Of a stretch of 47,742 bases of DNA, positions 25,094-35,182 are shown one piece after another. The position numbers and the translations under genes are program-made. The notes beneath the pieces were generated by a model, which was given only the letters and a program-made list of their open reading frames with translations, did not search any database and had not been told where the DNA came from. This DNA comes from an uncultured Ruminococcus sp. (lineage in GTDB: Bacteria > Bacillota > Clostridia > Oscillospirales > Ruminococcaceae). The stretch spans positions 1 through 47,742 of the forward strand of contig CAMCRP010000021.1 of NCBI GenBank assembly GCA_945877315.1. The letters are read 5' to 3'. Each line of letters opens with the position of its first letter. The stretch's first letter is position 1.

Positions 25094-26854
25094 ATGACAA
25101 GAACTGCAAAGAAAACAATATCTGCTTTTTCTATCATCTTCATAATGGTAGTCACAATGCTTGTTCCTAATTTCAGCCCTTTCACTTACACCGTTTCTGC
25201 CTATGATTATTTAAGCCGCGGAATCGATGTATCTCACCACAACGGCAGTATCAATTGGAATTCTGTTTCCAACAGCGGTATTGATTTTGCTATCATAAGA
25301 GCCGGATCTACTGCGGTTGATGGCGAAATACTTTACAAGGACAGAAAATTTTACACAAATTATTCAGGTGCAACCGATGCAGGCATCAAGGTTGGAGCTT
25401 ATTACTACTGCGGTGCATACACAAAAGAGGGCTTCGAAAGTAATGCCTATGATTTTTTGGAAATAATTGATGGAAAATCTTTCGACCTGCCTGTTTACAT
25501 TGATCTTGAACAAGCTTCAAAACAAAGATCATTAGGCAAAGACACTTTAACTACATATGTTTTGTCTGCACTTGATATAATCCATGATGCCGGATACAAT
25601 GCAGGCATATACGCAAATCGTGATTGGTTCAAAAACTATCTTGATGAATCGAGGATCAGAGAATCAGGTTATCACATTTGGTGGGCACAGTATCCCTCCG
25701 GCTCATATGCAGTTGACCCAACAGATTACGATAAAAGCTCATTATGTGGCATTTGGCAATATTCCAGTCTTGGCTCAGTAAACGGTATCAACGGAAATGT
25801 TGATGTTGATGTAGCATATGTAGATTACAATTTGAATACCAGATTAACTGCTCCCAAGCTTAATGTTTCAGTAGACGGACAGATTGCTACAATATCCTGG
25901 AACAAAATCAATGCTGCTACTCACTATGACCTCAGGCTCTACCACGCAGATGGGCGCTCTCTTTATGATAACTGGGGTGGTGACCCTAATGAAACTGAGC
26001 TTCAGTTCAAAATGGATCCCGGTGATTACAAAGTTCAAGTTTGTTCAGCAGATGACAATGGTAATTTCGTGTACTGCAACTTGGTGAATTTCACAATTGA
26101 ACCGGAACCTTTAGTCGCACCTGTACTTAATGTTTCAGTAGATGGACAGATCGTAACATTCTCATGGAACAAGGTTGCTAGTGCTAGTCATTACGATTTA
26201 AGAATCTACTATACAGATGATAGGTCGGTATATAACAACTGGGGGGGCGATTCCAACGAAACCGAACTAAAATTCAAGATGGACCCGGGTGCATATAAAG
26301 CACAGGTTTGTTCCGCAGATGATAATGGTAATTTTGTGTACTGTAATTTAGTATATTTTACGGTTGAATCATCAAACAACTCCAAGTCTTTTGAAGATTA
26401 TTCATCTGTATCTGTGAAAGAAGGAACATATTATTTCAGCCCCAAATGTGCTCCCAACAGCTGCATAGATTCCGAAGGTGGCGAAACCCTTTATGAAGAT
26501 TACAACCACAATATTCACCTTTGGGAATACCTCGGCAACTCAAATCAGCAGTTCAAAATCATTTATGCCGGCGAAAAAGACGGAAAGAAACTTTATTATA
26601 TCCAGAACACGCTTACAAAACAGTATGTTGCAGCACGAGGCACAAATGTAACTGAGCTGCCGTACAAGGTTGCTATCTCCAAATGGTATTTTCTTGACTG
26701 CGGTGACGGATACTATAAAATCATAAATTATTTCAATGATCTTGCACTGGACATTTATAATGCAAGCTCTGAAAACGGAGCAAACGCATGGTGCTATGAT
26801 CCTACTGATATGAGCAACTCTGCTCAGCTTTTCAAACTCAACAGTGTATCATAA
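25094..26854 (+). CDS. Secreted GH25 lysozyme with two beta-sandwich repeats and a ricin-type module
   Basis: The protein (586 aa) has a signal peptide ending near VSA-YDY (about residue 36). A GH25 muramidase domain follows: RGIDVSHHNGSINWN (catalytic Asp), LPVYIDLEQ (acid/base Glu in DLE) and IWQYSS. Two near-identical fibronectin-like repeats of about 88 residues come next (PKLNVSVDGQIATISWN and VLNVSVDGQIVTFSWN, each with DNWGGD or NNWGGD and CSADDNGNFVYCN). The last 150 residues resemble a ricin-type beta-trefoil (IHLWEYLGNSNQQFKI). It would cleave peptidoglycan beyond the cell, in wall turnover or against rivals. ATG 25094 with GGAGG upstream is preferred to ATG 25079. Confidence 0.88.
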   Translation: MTRTAKKTISAFSIIFIMVVTMLVPNFSPFTYTVSAYDYLSRGIDVSHHNGSINWNSVSNSGIDFAIIRAGSTAVDGEILYKDRKFYTNYSGATDAGIKVGAYYYCGAYTKEGFESNAYDFLEIIDGKSFDLPVYIDLEQASKQRSLGKDTLTTYVLSALDIIHDAGYNAGIYANRDWFKNYLDESRIRESGYHIWWAQYPSGSYAVDPTDYDKSSLCGIWQYSSLGSVNGINGNVDVDVAYVDYNLNTRLTAPKLNVSVDGQIATISWNKINAATHYDLRLYHADGRSLYDNWGGDPNETELQFKMDPGDYKVQVCSADDNGNFVYCNLVNFTIEPEPLVAPVLNVSVDGQIVTFSWNKVASASHYDLRIYYTDDRSVYNNWGGDSNETELKFKMDPGAYKAQVCSADDNGNFVYCNLVYFTVESSNNSKSFEDYSSVSVKEGTYYFSPKCAPNSCIDSEGGETLYEDYNHNIHLWEYLGNSNQQFKIIYAGEKDGKKLYYIQNTLTKQYVAARGTNVTELPYKVAISKWYFLDCGDGYYKIINYFNDLALDIYNASSENGANAWCYDPTDMSNSAQLFKLNSVS

Positions 26855-26934
26855 ATCTTTGAATTATTTTTTCAAAACTGAGTTAATTTTCAATAATTTC
26901 TCCCTAATAAATATATAGACAAGGAGATGATTAC

Positions 26935-26970
26935 ATGTATAATTCAAGAGATCGGCCTGTTTATGGTTGA
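26935..26970 (+). CDS. Tiny ORF (11 aa) resembling the lysozyme leader ORF
   Basis: ATG 26935 follows AAGGAGATG and encodes MYNSRDRPVYG. At DNA level it aligns with the 25020 ORF: AATTCAAGAGATCGGCCTGT against AATCAGAGGACAGCCTAT. It lies 257 nt before the next gene. The 26855-27227 gap also holds a TATAAT at 27073-27078 with no clear -35 box; I see no other structure in it. Confidence 0.35.
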   Translation: MYNSRDRPVYG

Positions 26971-27227
26971 ACACTACTCATTTAATTCGAAGGATGCACA
27001 TTTATGTTCTAGCTGTTTTTCTTTTCAGCGATGACATCGACGCATTCTCGAAGAGCACCCCGTAATAAAGGTTATAATACTAAATACCAATTAATCACGG
27101 GCATCTCTCCCCATTGCATTTCCATTGTTCCGGAAGCTTAAGCGCCTTTTGAAATTAGTTGTATAAGGTGTTCATGTGCGGTTATCTTTACAAAAAAGGT
27201 CAATAACATTAACGGAGGTAATAAAAT

Positions 27228-28187
27228 ATGAAAATGAAAAACATTTTGAAGGTTATAGCATCTACTTTAGTTTGTGCATTAACAATTGGTTTCGTACCTA
27301 TATCAAATGAATCCATGCAAGGTCTTTCGGTTAAGGCCTCTGCCGAAACATACTATGTGACCTATCCGCAAGAAAATGTTGATTTTTATATCGCCGCCGA
27401 ATCAAACCCGAATTTTGTTATCGATCTTTACGGCGGAGGAACCAACACTTTTACATCCTTTCATCTACACGAGAAGAATTACACTGACGCCCAGATTTTC
27501 TATCTGAAAAGAGTAGATGGAGACTGGTACAATATAATTCATAAGGCTTCTGGCAAATGCTTAAATGTAGTTAATGGGGAAAGCTTTGATGACGCTCGCT
27601 TCTGGCTCTATCCCGGATATGATAATGACTATGCAAGCCAGTTCCGCTTTGCAGCTGCAGGGGATTCCTACATTATCCAGAACAGACTTGGTACTCAGCG
27701 TATTATTGATTTGCATGATAACATCGCTTATTCCGGGGCGAAAATTCATCTCTGGAGCCTGCACGACGGTCAGTCCGGTCGTTGGAAGCTGATTCCTGCT
27801 AATTCTTCAACATATTCTTACAAAACTGTTACACTCGGTAATTTCTCCACCTTCGATGAATGGGAGAAAAAACTCATGTATGCACAGATGGAAGCAGCCG
27901 GATTCGCAAATTTCGGAACTCTACCTAATGGCGAAATGGTAAACTACGGAAACATGATCGTTGGTGAAGAGATACTTGAGTACAAAACAATCACCTACAC
28001 TATTAATCGCTACGGCAAGCTCGAAACTCATACTGCCGAACTCCCATCAAAAATCAAATTTAAACTTCATAAACACGATATTAAGAAACGTGTGTGGTTC
28101 GATTTTACTAATTTAACATTAACCCAATACTGCGAAGAGTGTGGGGAGTGGAAACAGCTCCAGTGGGAAGTTCCTTATCCGGACTGA
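27228..28187 (+). CDS. Secreted protein with ricin-type beta-trefoil domain
   Basis: The 319-residue protein starts MKMKNILKVIASTLVCALTI, a clear signal peptide cut near ASAETYY. Residues 40-190 carry three ricin-like QxW-type repeats: FYLKRVDGDWYNI, FRFAAAGDSYIIQNRLG and IHLWSLHDGQSGRWKLIPA. The last 120 residues are unlike anything I know, with YAQMEAAGFANFGTLPN and a terminal CEECGEWKQLQWE that has a C-x2-C pair. Ricin-type modules bind carbohydrate, so cell-wall or plant-glycan binding is likely. ATG 27228 follows CGGAGG by 11 nt. It shares the leader-ORF pattern and the trefoil with the lysozyme upstream, so the pair may have arisen by duplication and module exchange. Confidence 0.72.
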   Translation: MKMKNILKVIASTLVCALTIGFVPISNESMQGLSVKASAETYYVTYPQENVDFYIAAESNPNFVIDLYGGGTNTFTSFHLHEKNYTDAQIFYLKRVDGDWYNIIHKASGKCLNVVNGESFDDARFWLYPGYDNDYASQFRFAAAGDSYIIQNRLGTQRIIDLHDNIAYSGAKIHLWSLHDGQSGRWKLIPANSSTYSYKTVTLGNFSTFDEWEKKLMYAQMEAAGFANFGTLPNGEMVNYGNMIVGEEILEYKTITYTINRYGKLETHTAELPSKIKFKLHKHDIKKRVWFDFTNLTLTQYCEECGEWKQLQWEVPYPD

Positions 28188-28361
28188 TATCTCATATAAG
28201 CAATCAGACAGGGTCAGAATAGTAATAACATTCAAATTCCATCTTGACCCTTAAAAAATATCTTTTTTAATGAGAACATCCACAACAGAAGTCAACTCTT
28301 CAAAACATTTTTCAGATAATAATCTCGTCAATGACCCACAATAACAAATCAACATTTCACG

Positions 28362-28398
28362 TAAAAGACGGCATTTCAGTTAGAAATGCCGTCTTTTA
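28362..28398. terminator. Strong bidirectional terminator
   Basis: A perfect 15-bp stem (TAAAAGACGGCATTT with AAATGCCGTCTTTTA) has a 7-nt loop and T-runs on both strands. It separates the plus-strand secreted genes from the minus-strand hsdR, whose stop codon follows at once. Confidence 0.9.
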
Positions 28399-31300
28399 TT
28401 ATTCCTTATTAAACTCCCTATAAAGCATCTCCGCCAGTGCAGCCATCATAGCCTTGTACTTGCTCTTGTTCTGGAACATTGACGAGAACGCCTCCGTCTG
28501 TTCGATATAGCTTTCTTGTGCAACATCATCGAATGTCTTGGGGAATATGCTCTCTGCAAACACCTGTGGGTCGGATGTCTTTGCACTCTTTGACAGCTTC
28601 TTATCCGCTTTCAGCTTATCGTGAAGTACGGTCAGAACAACTCTGTCCGCATCGGTGAAATTGCCGTTGAACATTTCGTTTATCTTGTCAATGATCTCTT
28701 CAAGCGGCTCCTTCTTTTCTGGACCGCCCTTGCCCTTTGCACTTGCAGGATCATACGCTCCGTTTGCGTCAATAAGCTGAATGTTCCCCTTGAACGTTTC
28801 CTCCAGCTTATAGAATTCAAGCTTGAGCATTCCGTCAAGGTCTATCATTACCGAAGGATCGGCAGGCAAAAGCCTTAACAGATAGGAACAGAAGGTGTAT
28901 TCCTTCTGCATATCCGTGTCAAACATACGACAAATCTGAGTGATATATCCATACCACTTGATATAGCTGCGTACAAGTCTGCGGAACTGATAGCGTTCAT
29001 CTGCCGCAAGATCGTTATATCTGTCCGATACGGGCTTTAATGCGGACGTCATCTTGCCCATCATCTTTTCGTCCTGTTTTTTCGATGAAAAATATATATC
29101 CGAAAATGCCTTTATGTCATTATCCGAATAGAGATTATACCCTCGAAGCTCCTTTTGCGTCTGATAAATAAGGTCAACATTGACCTCCTGGGAAAGCGAC
29201 GTTTCCTGATAGAACGGCTGGAAAGCTTCCTGTATATCCTTCGCTGAGTTTACAAAGTCAAGGATATATGTATCTGTCTTTCCGGGACAGGTTCGGTTAA
29301 GCCTTGAAAGCGTCTGAACGCACTTCACTCCTCTGAGCTTCTTGTCAACTATCATAGTGTGAAGCAGCGGTTCATCAAAGCCAGTCTGATACTTTTCCGC
29401 AACTATAAGGACATTGAAATTCTCGTTGAATTCTTCCTTTGTCTGATTTTCGGAAATGTGACTTCCGTCCCTGCGGACATTCAGTCCCGATTCGGTAAAT
29501 TCATTTCCACCGTCATTTACAACTCCCGAAAATGCAGCAAGAATATCAATATTTTCATACCCTTCCTGTTCGATATACCGCTTTATCTCGTGGAAATAGC
29601 GAACAGCCGCCAGACGTGACGATGTAACTACCATCATTTTTCCCTTGCCGCCGATAGCGTGTGCAGTTGTTGAACGGAAGGTTTCAACGATTATCTGCGA
29701 TTTCTGCGAAATATTATACGGGTGAAGATCCTCAAATCTGCGAATGACCTTTGCCGCACGGGAAGCAGGAACCTCGGGATTGTCGGGAATAGTTTTCGCT
29801 ATCTTGAAACAGGTCTGATATGTCATATAGTTCTGCAAAACGTCCATAATAAAGCCTTCTTCAATAGCCTGCTTCATTGAATAAACGTGATATGGGTGGA
29901 AAGAACCGTCCGCATATTCCGTGCCGAACATTTCAAGGGTTTTGTCCTTGGGTGTTGCGGTAAATGCAAAGAAGGACAGGTTCTTGTGTCTGCCGTGAAC
30001 AAGCATTTCGCTTATGAGCTTGTCATTCTTGTCGATCTCGTCCTCTGATTTGCCCTCGATCTCCGCATATTCCTTCAAAGCGTCTTCTGTGTCTGCAAGA
30101 GCGGCTTTCAGCTTTGTTGCGGACTGTCCCGTCTGTGAAGAGTGTGCTTCGTCAACGATAACAGCAAAGTTTCTACCCTTTGTGTCGTCCACTTCCTCAT
30201 AAATTACGGGAAATTTCTGCAATGTTGTAACGATAATTCGGCAGCCGTCATTTATAGCATTTTTAAGATCCTTTGAGGTCTTGTCATCGCCGATAGTTTC
30301 AACAGTTCCTATCGTATGGTCAAAGCCCGAAATAGTGTTTTGCAGCTGTCTGTCAAGAACGGTTCTGTCCGTAACGATGATTACCGAACGGAAAATAGGC
30401 TTGTCGTTTATATCGTGAACAGCCGCAAGTCTGTATGCTATCCAGGCAATGGAATTTGACTTTCCCGAACCCGCCGAGTGCTGTATAAGATAATTCTTAC
30501 CCGCTCCGTTCTCCTTAACGTCCGCAATCAGCTTTCTTACAACATCAAGCTGATGAAAACGCGGGAAAATAAGCTTCTGAGATATAACAGTTTTCTTAGT
30601 TCCGTCAGCCTGTTTTTTCTGCTTTTCCTCTGTCTGTAAATTGAGAAATTTTTGAAGAATATCAAGCATACTGTCCTTCTGCAGAACATTTTCCCAAAGA
30701 TATGCCGTAGGATAGCCATTGGGGTTGGGAGGATTTCCCGCACCGCCGTTATTTCCCGCACCGTTTGAACCCTGATTGAAGGGCAGAAAGAATGTATCAG
30801 TCTTTGCAAGCTTTGTTGTCATATATACATCGGTGTGATCAACGCAGTAATATGCAAGAATACGCTTGTTAAACTGAAAGCAAATCTCACGGGGATCACG
30901 GTCATACATCCACTGCTTTTTCGCATTATCCACCGTCTGTCCCGTGTACTGATTTTTCAGTTCAAGAGCAATTACGGGTACACCGTTCAGCACCAGCACC
31001 ATATCAACGGAGTTTTTATTCTGCGAGGAATAATGCCACTGTCTTACACAATTGCAGATATTTTCCGCATAATGAGCATTAGCTGTCTTATTTAGACGTG
31101 ATTCGGGCTTGAAATAGCACACACGGAAGGCTATCCCCCTATGCTTAAATCCGTGACGAAGAACATTCAGCAAACCGTCAGCATCACAAGCATTATTGAA
31201 CGCATTAATAAACTTTTTGACAGGGTCGCTGCCGCAGGTGTTTTCAAAGCGTGTCCATTCTTTTGGCTGTGATGTTTTGATAAAGCCGATAAAAGTGTCA

Positions 31301-31422
31301 ACATACAGTCCCACATCGGCATTATATGTATCAGTTGTTTTTGTATAACCGCCTTCGGAAGATAGAAAAAAGCTTTCTATATCCTCTTCAAAGCGTTTTT
31401 CATTTGTAGCGTTGATTCCCAT
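28399..31422 (-). CDS. hsdR: Type I restriction endonuclease, HsdR (translocase/nuclease)
   Basis: The protein of 1007 residues has the nuclease strand [20 protein letters not shown] (about 145-165, E-x-K). Helicase motifs follow: [14 protein letters not shown] (about 315), [25 protein letters not shown] (about 422), [17 protein letters not shown] (about 483), then [17 protein letters not shown] and [16 protein letters not shown]-terminal helical domain is present, and the length is normal for the family. HsdR moves DNA and cuts it away from the recognition site when bound to the M2S complex. It is the last gene of the operon. All key motifs look intact. Confidence 0.93.
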   Translation of the reverse strand: MGINATNEKRFEEDIESFFLSSEGGYTKTTDTYNADVGLYVDTFIGFIKTSQPKEWTRFENTCGSDPVKKFINAFNNACDADGLLNVLRHGFKHRGIAFRVCYFKPESRLNKTANAHYAENICNCVRQWHYSSQNKNSVDMVLVLNGVPVIALELKNQYTGQTVDNAKKQWMYDRDPREICFQFNKRILAYYCVDHTDVYMTTKLAKTDTFFLPFNQGSNGAGNNGGAGNPPNPNGYPTAYLWENVLQKDSMLDILQKFLNLQTEEKQKKQADGTKKTVISQKLIFPRFHQLDVVRKLIADVKENGAGKNYLIQHSAGSGKSNSIAWIAYRLAAVHDINDKPIFRSVIIVTDRTVLDRQLQNTISGFDHTIGTVETIGDDKTSKDLKNAINDGCRIIVTTLQKFPVIYEEVDDTKGRNFAVIVDEAHSSQTGQSATKLKAALADTEDALKEYAEIEGKSEDEIDKNDKLISEMLVHGRHKNLSFFAFTATPKDKTLEMFGTEYADGSFHPYHVYSMKQAIEEGFIMDVLQNYMTYQTCFKIAKTIPDNPEVPASRAAKVIRRFEDLHPYNISQKSQIIVETFRSTTAHAIGGKGKMMVVTSSRLAAVRYFHEIKRYIEQEGYENIDILAAFSGVVNDGGNEFTESGLNVRRDGSHISENQTKEEFNENFNVLIVAEKYQTGFDEPLLHTMIVDKKLRGVKCVQTLSRLNRTCPGKTDTYILDFVNSAKDIQEAFQPFYQETSLSQEVNVDLIYQTQKELRGYNLYSDNDIKAFSDIYFSSKKQDEKMMGKMTSALKPVSDRYNDLAADERYQFRRLVRSYIKWYGYITQICRMFDTDMQKEYTFCSYLLRLLPADPSVMIDLDGMLKLEFYKLEETFKGNIQLIDANGAYDPASAKGKGGPEKKEPLEEIIDKINEMFNGNFTDADRVVLTVLHDKLKADKKLSKSAKTSDPQVFAESIFPKTFDDVAQESYIEQTEAFSSMFQNKSKYKAMMAALAEMLYREFNKE

Positions 31423-31433
31423 AATTATCCCTT
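31372..31433. repeat. 62-bp direct repeat, copy A (5' end of hsdR)
   Basis: This copy covers the hsdR ribosome site, start codon and first codons. It matches 32401-32462 with one mismatch. The offset between copies is 1029 bp. Confidence 0.9.
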
Positions 31434-32360
31434 TCTGTCAATACAGTTCATAATAACGCTTATCATCATTTCCTTTTCATCGGGACGTGATTCGGCTATC
31501 ATAATGGTAAGAGCAACAAGTGTGTAATCATCAATTATTTTTTCACCATCGGCAAACAGCACGCCGTTTCTGTCAAGGAAATAGAGAAAAACCGCAGCGG
31601 CTATTCTCTTGTTGCCGTCACTGAAGCTGTGATTTTTAGTTACAAAATACAGAAGATTTGCCGCCTTTTCTTCAAGGGTCGGATATACATCTGTTCCGCC
31701 GAAGGACTGATATATATTACCGATACTTCCCTTGAATGAATCGTCCTTTTCATTTCCGAAAACATCGGATTCATCACCGAATCGCATAGAATCAATAAGC
31801 CTTCTGCACTCCTCATAAGTCAGAACATAAACAGCTTCCGAACCCTTTGGTCTTGTCATATTCTGATGGTCATAGCTGTCAAGGAGGTCAAGAGCAGTAG
31901 TGTATCTTTCGATAACGGACAAAACCTGTTTTGAATCAAGCTGTTCCTGTGTACGCTTCATTATCCGAATAACCTCACCGATTTGATTTATACGGTTATT
32001 ATTTACGGCATAGCCTTTGATTATGTAATCTTTAAGCACCCTGTTTGCCCATTTTCTGAACTCAATGCCTCGTTGAGATTTTACACGATAGCCAACAGAA
32101 ATAATAACATCAAGATTATAATACTCCGTCTGATAAGTTTTTCCGTCAGCGGCAGTTGTCGCAAATTTTGCGACAACTGAATTATCACCCGAAAGTTCCT
32201 CCTTCAAGGTGTTGTTGATATGCTTGCCTATGGTTTTTACATCTCTGCCGAAAAGCTCTGCTATCTGGTTTCTGTTGAGCCATACGGTATCATCGGACAT
32301 CTGAACGGTAATGCAGACAGATTTATCTTCCGATTCAAAAATAACTATATTATTATCCAT
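31425..32360 (-). CDS. RhuM-family protein fused to a Fic/Doc-type domain
   Basis: The protein (311 aa) starts [20 protein letters not shown]. The RhuM part carries [20 protein letters not shown] and [18 protein letters not shown], the usual VirRhuM signature. The C-terminal domain has the Fic/Doc active site [19 protein letters not shown] (about residues 243-261). Doc/Fic enzymes move AMP or phosphate onto proteins and many are toxins. RhuM-Fic genes often lie inside type I restriction operons, as here between hsdS and hsdR. ATG 32360 has AAGAGGTC upstream; the frame opens earlier. The catalytic His is kept, so activity is plausible. It is flanked by a 62-bp duplication of the hsdR 5' end. 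Confidence 0.82.
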   Translation of the reverse strand: MDNNIVIFESEDKSVCITVQMSDDTVWLNRNQIAELFGRDVKTIGKHINNTLKEELSGDNSVVAKFATTAADGKTYQTEYYNLDVIISVGYRVKSQRGIEFRKWANRVLKDYIIKGYAVNNNRINQIGEVIRIMKRTQEQLDSKQVLSVIERYTTALDLLDSYDHQNMTRPKGSEAVYVLTYEECRRLIDSMRFGDESDVFGNEKDDSFKGSIGNIYQSFGGTDVYPTLEEKAANLLYFVTKNHSFSDGNKRIAAAVFLYFLDRNGVLFADGEKIIDDYTLVALTIMIAESRPDEKEMMISVIMNCIDRKG

Positions 32361-32382
32361 CAAACGACCTCTTTCTTCTCCT

Positions 32383-32451
32383 CTATACACTTAATTTATC
32401 GCTTTCTATATCCTCTTCAAAGCGTTTTTTATTTGTAGCGTTGATTCCCAT
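32383..32451 (-). pseudogene. Duplicated, truncated start of hsdR (22 codons)
   Basis: ATG 32451 begins [17 protein letters not shown], the same as the real HsdR start except one residue (E to K), then meets a TAG after 22 codons. It retains the same ribosome site. It marks where the RhuM gene was inserted, and may still be translated as a short peptide that couples to the RhuM start. Confidence 0.8.
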
Positions 32452-32462
32452 AATTATCCCTT
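32401..32462. repeat. 62-bp direct repeat, copy B
   Basis: Second copy of 31372-31433, lying between the DUF4238 gene and the RhuM-Fic gene, with 61 of 62 positions identical. Confidence 0.9.
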
Positions 32463-33362
32463 CCTCATAATCTCATAATACTTAAGCGAGCGAACAGGCA
32501 TAAATGCATGTTCGTAACAATTGCAAATCTGATGATAATTCATATTAGCAATGAAATAAATATCATTACTCTTTAATACTTTTAAGGTTCCTGATATACT
32601 TATCATATCCGATAAGAGCAGATATGGCGGATAAATCGCAATCATTATCGAAGGGGTCAACGGGTAATATATCAACGTGTCATTTCTTCCAATCCCAAAG
32701 CTTGTTGGTATATCATTATTCAAATAACAAAATGTAACAGGATTATCACTCGTATAGAATGGAAATCTGTCGCTATATGGATTAAATAGAACCAACCAAG
32801 CTTTTTTTGACAACTCATTGGTGAATCTTTCATATCTCTCATTATCAGTGATGATTTTCAACAACTCATCCTTACATTTGTCTTTTGAATAGTTTATTCT
32901 TTTTATTAATCGAACCTGCTCCGGAGATAGCCATGGATTTTGCTTAATTACTCCTTTTTTAAACCCATCAATAAATTGAGGCATATCATCTATTGTTCGG
33001 TCGATATATTGAGGATTCCTCATAATTTGAAAGCACATCATAATTGTCAACATTTTTTTGTCATATTCATTCAAAATAACTGTTTCTGGTTGTGACATAT
33101 ATACTTTTGTTATTATCAAATCTAGATCTCTGCCATAATGGGGTTCTATTTCGTTAGCAAAATAATGCTCCCAATGCTTTTTATCTTCGCGACAATTGGT
33201 ATCATAGTAATTCTTTACATATCCTACATTATCAATAGATTGAGAAAATGCTCGTCCTGATTTATCTATGACACCAATTTGATATCTTTTTTTCTTAGGA
33301 ATTTTTGTAGCAAACCGCCTTAAATATGATCTGGGAACAATATGCTGTCTTTCAAAATTCAT
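32454..33362 (-). CDS. DUF4238 protein
   Basis: The 302-residue protein begins MNFERQHIVPRSYLRRFAT, the signature start of DUF4238, and continues with IDNVGYVKNYYD. The middle has LTIMMCFQIMRNPQ and the end PFYTSDNPVTF. The QHxVPxxYLxxF start resembles an HNH-like or metal-binding core, though function is unproven. DUF4238 proteins often occur with defence or restriction genes. Here the gene sits inside the type I operon, 1 nt after hsdS, and is followed by the duplicated hsdR start, so it is cotranscribed. It may be an accessory effector. Confidence 0.72.
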   Translation of the reverse strand: MNFERQHIVPRSYLRRFATKIPKKKRYQIGVIDKSGRAFSQSIDNVGYVKNYYDTNCREDKKHWEHYFANEIEPHYGRDLDLIITKVYMSQPETVILNEYDKKMLTIMMCFQIMRNPQYIDRTIDDMPQFIDGFKKGVIKQNPWLSPEQVRLIKRINYSKDKCKDELLKIITDNERYERFTNELSKKAWLVLFNPYSDRFPFYTSDNPVTFCYLNNDIPTSFGIGRNDTLIYYPLTPSIMIAIYPPYLLLSDMISISGTLKVLKSNDIYFIANMNYHQICNCYEHAFMPVRSLKYYEIMRKG

Positions 33363-33363
33363 T

Positions 33364-34677
33364 CTACACCTCTTTCTTGCCTGTCACACACTCATAGATC
33401 AAAGATTTTTTATAGCTCTCAAGCTCGGTTACGATTTGCTCTTTCTTTGCGATAAGGGTGTCTATTTCGGAGCATTTTTTATCGAGGTATGTCACAATTT
33501 CTTCCTGTTCTGACTTGGGTGGAGCAACTACCTTTATCGCTCGGAATTGGTCTGAATAAGTTCTCCACCTCATTGCCATTATACCTCTGCCGACCTTATA
33601 ACAATCACCGTTAAATCCTTGTGTACGGAATAAATGATGATAAAACTTACTATTTGTACCTGCTTTGGGAGAATATACATCGTAAGCAGGGCTTGTCACA
33701 CCGGTATATGCAGACCTTCCAATAGCACCCATCCAACATAGAATAATATTAACAACAATATCATCTTCAAATACGAGTTTATATCCATCGGCATTAGAAG
33801 CTTTATTTCCCGTAGTCGCTTCTAAATCACAGTGCTGGACAACGCCCAAATCTGTATATAGTGAAATAAGATTAACTTCATTCAATGGTTTGAAATTCTT
33901 CTCATTTCTATAATCAAACAAATTTTTAACCCTTACCACATTCCACTCTGTCGGTATCTCCCCAATCCACTCAATCCCGCTGTCCTTCATATCCCTATTC
34001 GGTCTGATACCCTTTGTAACAGCCTCGGAAATAACAGATTGCTTGAGCTTTTTGTATTCCTCTATTGTGGCTTTGGTTTTGGTGATAACATCGTCAATTT
34101 TGGCACATTCTCTGTCGAGGTGGGCGGCGATTTTTTGTTGTTCGAGTAAAGTGGGGAAACAAAGCATTAGCTGTTCCAGCGTCCTCATTCCAATGTTCTG
34201 CTGTGTTCCATAAGTCCATTTATTTTCTATTTGTTTTTGATATGCATCTGATTGTAAAAAGAAAAACAAATATCTACAATTAAACAATTTTTTATTACAT
34301 CTGAAAACACCTAACGGTGACCAAATAGTAAATATTTTGCTCGTATTTACCATAGCGATTTTGCCTGTTGTAGCACCTGATTTAATCATCAAAATATCAT
34401 CATTTTCAGGAATATATTTTTTACTACACTCGTCATAATACTCTTTTGATATATATCCTCTAATGTGATTAAAATCTATCTCACCGTTTCCACAAGAAAC
34501 TGCTTCAGCAGAAACAAAAGGAATGCCACTTTCAAAAAGTTCGGGTGTTTCGTGTGGACCATCTGTTATAGGCATAGATAATACTCTTAATGTTTTAATT
34601 ACATTCCATTCTTTAGGTATCTCCCCAATCCACTCAATACCGCTGTCTTTCATTTCACGCATTTCGTTCATCTCCAT
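33364..34677 (-). CDS. hsdS: Type I restriction specificity subunit, HsdS
   Basis: The 437-residue protein has two target-recognition halves. Each begins with the same segment (MKDSGIEWIGEIPKEWNVI near residue 9, MKDSGIEWIGEIPTEWNVV near 231) and ends in a coiled-coil spacer (EQQKIAAHLDRECAKIDDVI and EQEEIVTYLDKKCSEIDTLI). HsdS chooses the bipartite DNA target and holds two HsdM and two HsdR subunits. The near-identical half starts are also repeats at DNA level (about 33975 and 34640), which could allow recognition-domain exchange. The start overlaps the upstream GNAT gene by 23 nt. Confidence 0.92.
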   Translation of the reverse strand: MEMNEMREMKDSGIEWIGEIPKEWNVIKTLRVLSMPITDGPHETPELFESGIPFVSAEAVSCGNGEIDFNHIRGYISKEYYDECSKKYIPENDDILMIKSGATTGKIAMVNTSKIFTIWSPLGVFRCNKKLFNCRYLFFFLQSDAYQKQIENKWTYGTQQNIGMRTLEQLMLCFPTLLEQQKIAAHLDRECAKIDDVITKTKATIEEYKKLKQSVISEAVTKGIRPNRDMKDSGIEWIGEIPTEWNVVRVKNLFDYRNEKNFKPLNEVNLISLYTDLGVVQHCDLEATTGNKASNADGYKLVFEDDIVVNIILCWMGAIGRSAYTGVTSPAYDVYSPKAGTNSKFYHHLFRTQGFNGDCYKVGRGIMAMRWRTYSDQFRAIKVVAPPKSEQEEIVTYLDKKCSEIDTLIAKKEQIVTELESYKKSLIYECVTGKKEV

Positions 34678-35182
34678 TTATAACCATCACAGAATTAGTA
34701 CCCTCAACATATTCAAAACCAATTTTATCCCAGAAAAACACACCATCATCAACTGCATGGAGCGATATTTTCTTATCGCAATAAACGTTGTAAACAATGT
34801 GTTCTGCAAGATATTTGCCATAACCCCTACGTCTGTATTCTGCTGAAACAACAAAATCAGAAATGACAAACGGATATTCTTCAAGTACATTAAGAGGGAT
34901 ATCATATAGTTTGTCAAGCCAACCGTGCATACTATCAGGTTTTGATTTAGCATCTTGGACAATACAGTAACCTATAGGTGACCTTACGTTTTTTGTCCAG
35001 AATAAAATTTTCTTGTCATATTCTCCACAGAGAATATATACTTTCTTATTGTGTTCAAGTTTCTGCTTATATAGATATTCAAATTCATAGGGAATACTGT
35101 TTTCATTCAAAAACTCCTTGTATTCGGAAGCTGAATTATCATCAAACATTTGTATATATAGACTTTTGAAACCCGTTATCAT
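34655..35182 (-). CDS. GNAT-family N-acetyltransferase inside the restriction operon
   Basis: The 175-residue protein has VVSAEYRRRGYGKYLAEHIV, the GNAT acetyl-CoA loop (R-R-x-G-Y-G), then KISLHAVDDGVFFWDKIGF, the C-terminal strand pair of the fold. Acetyl transfer to an amine is expected; the substrate is unknown. It lies between hsdM (TAATG overlap of one base) and hsdS (23-nt overlap), so it is translated within the type I operon. It could modify a subunit, act as an accessory toxin such as a tRNA acetylase, or be a passenger. Confidence 0.78.
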   Translation of the reverse strand: MITGFKSLYIQMFDDNSASEYKEFLNENSIPYEFEYLYKQKLEHNKKVYILCGEYDKKILFWTKNVRSPIGYCIVQDAKSKPDSMHGWLDKLYDIPLNVLEEYPFVISDFVVSAEYRRRGYGKYLAEHIVYNVYCDKKISLHAVDDGVFFWDKIGFEYVEGTNSVMVINGDERNA

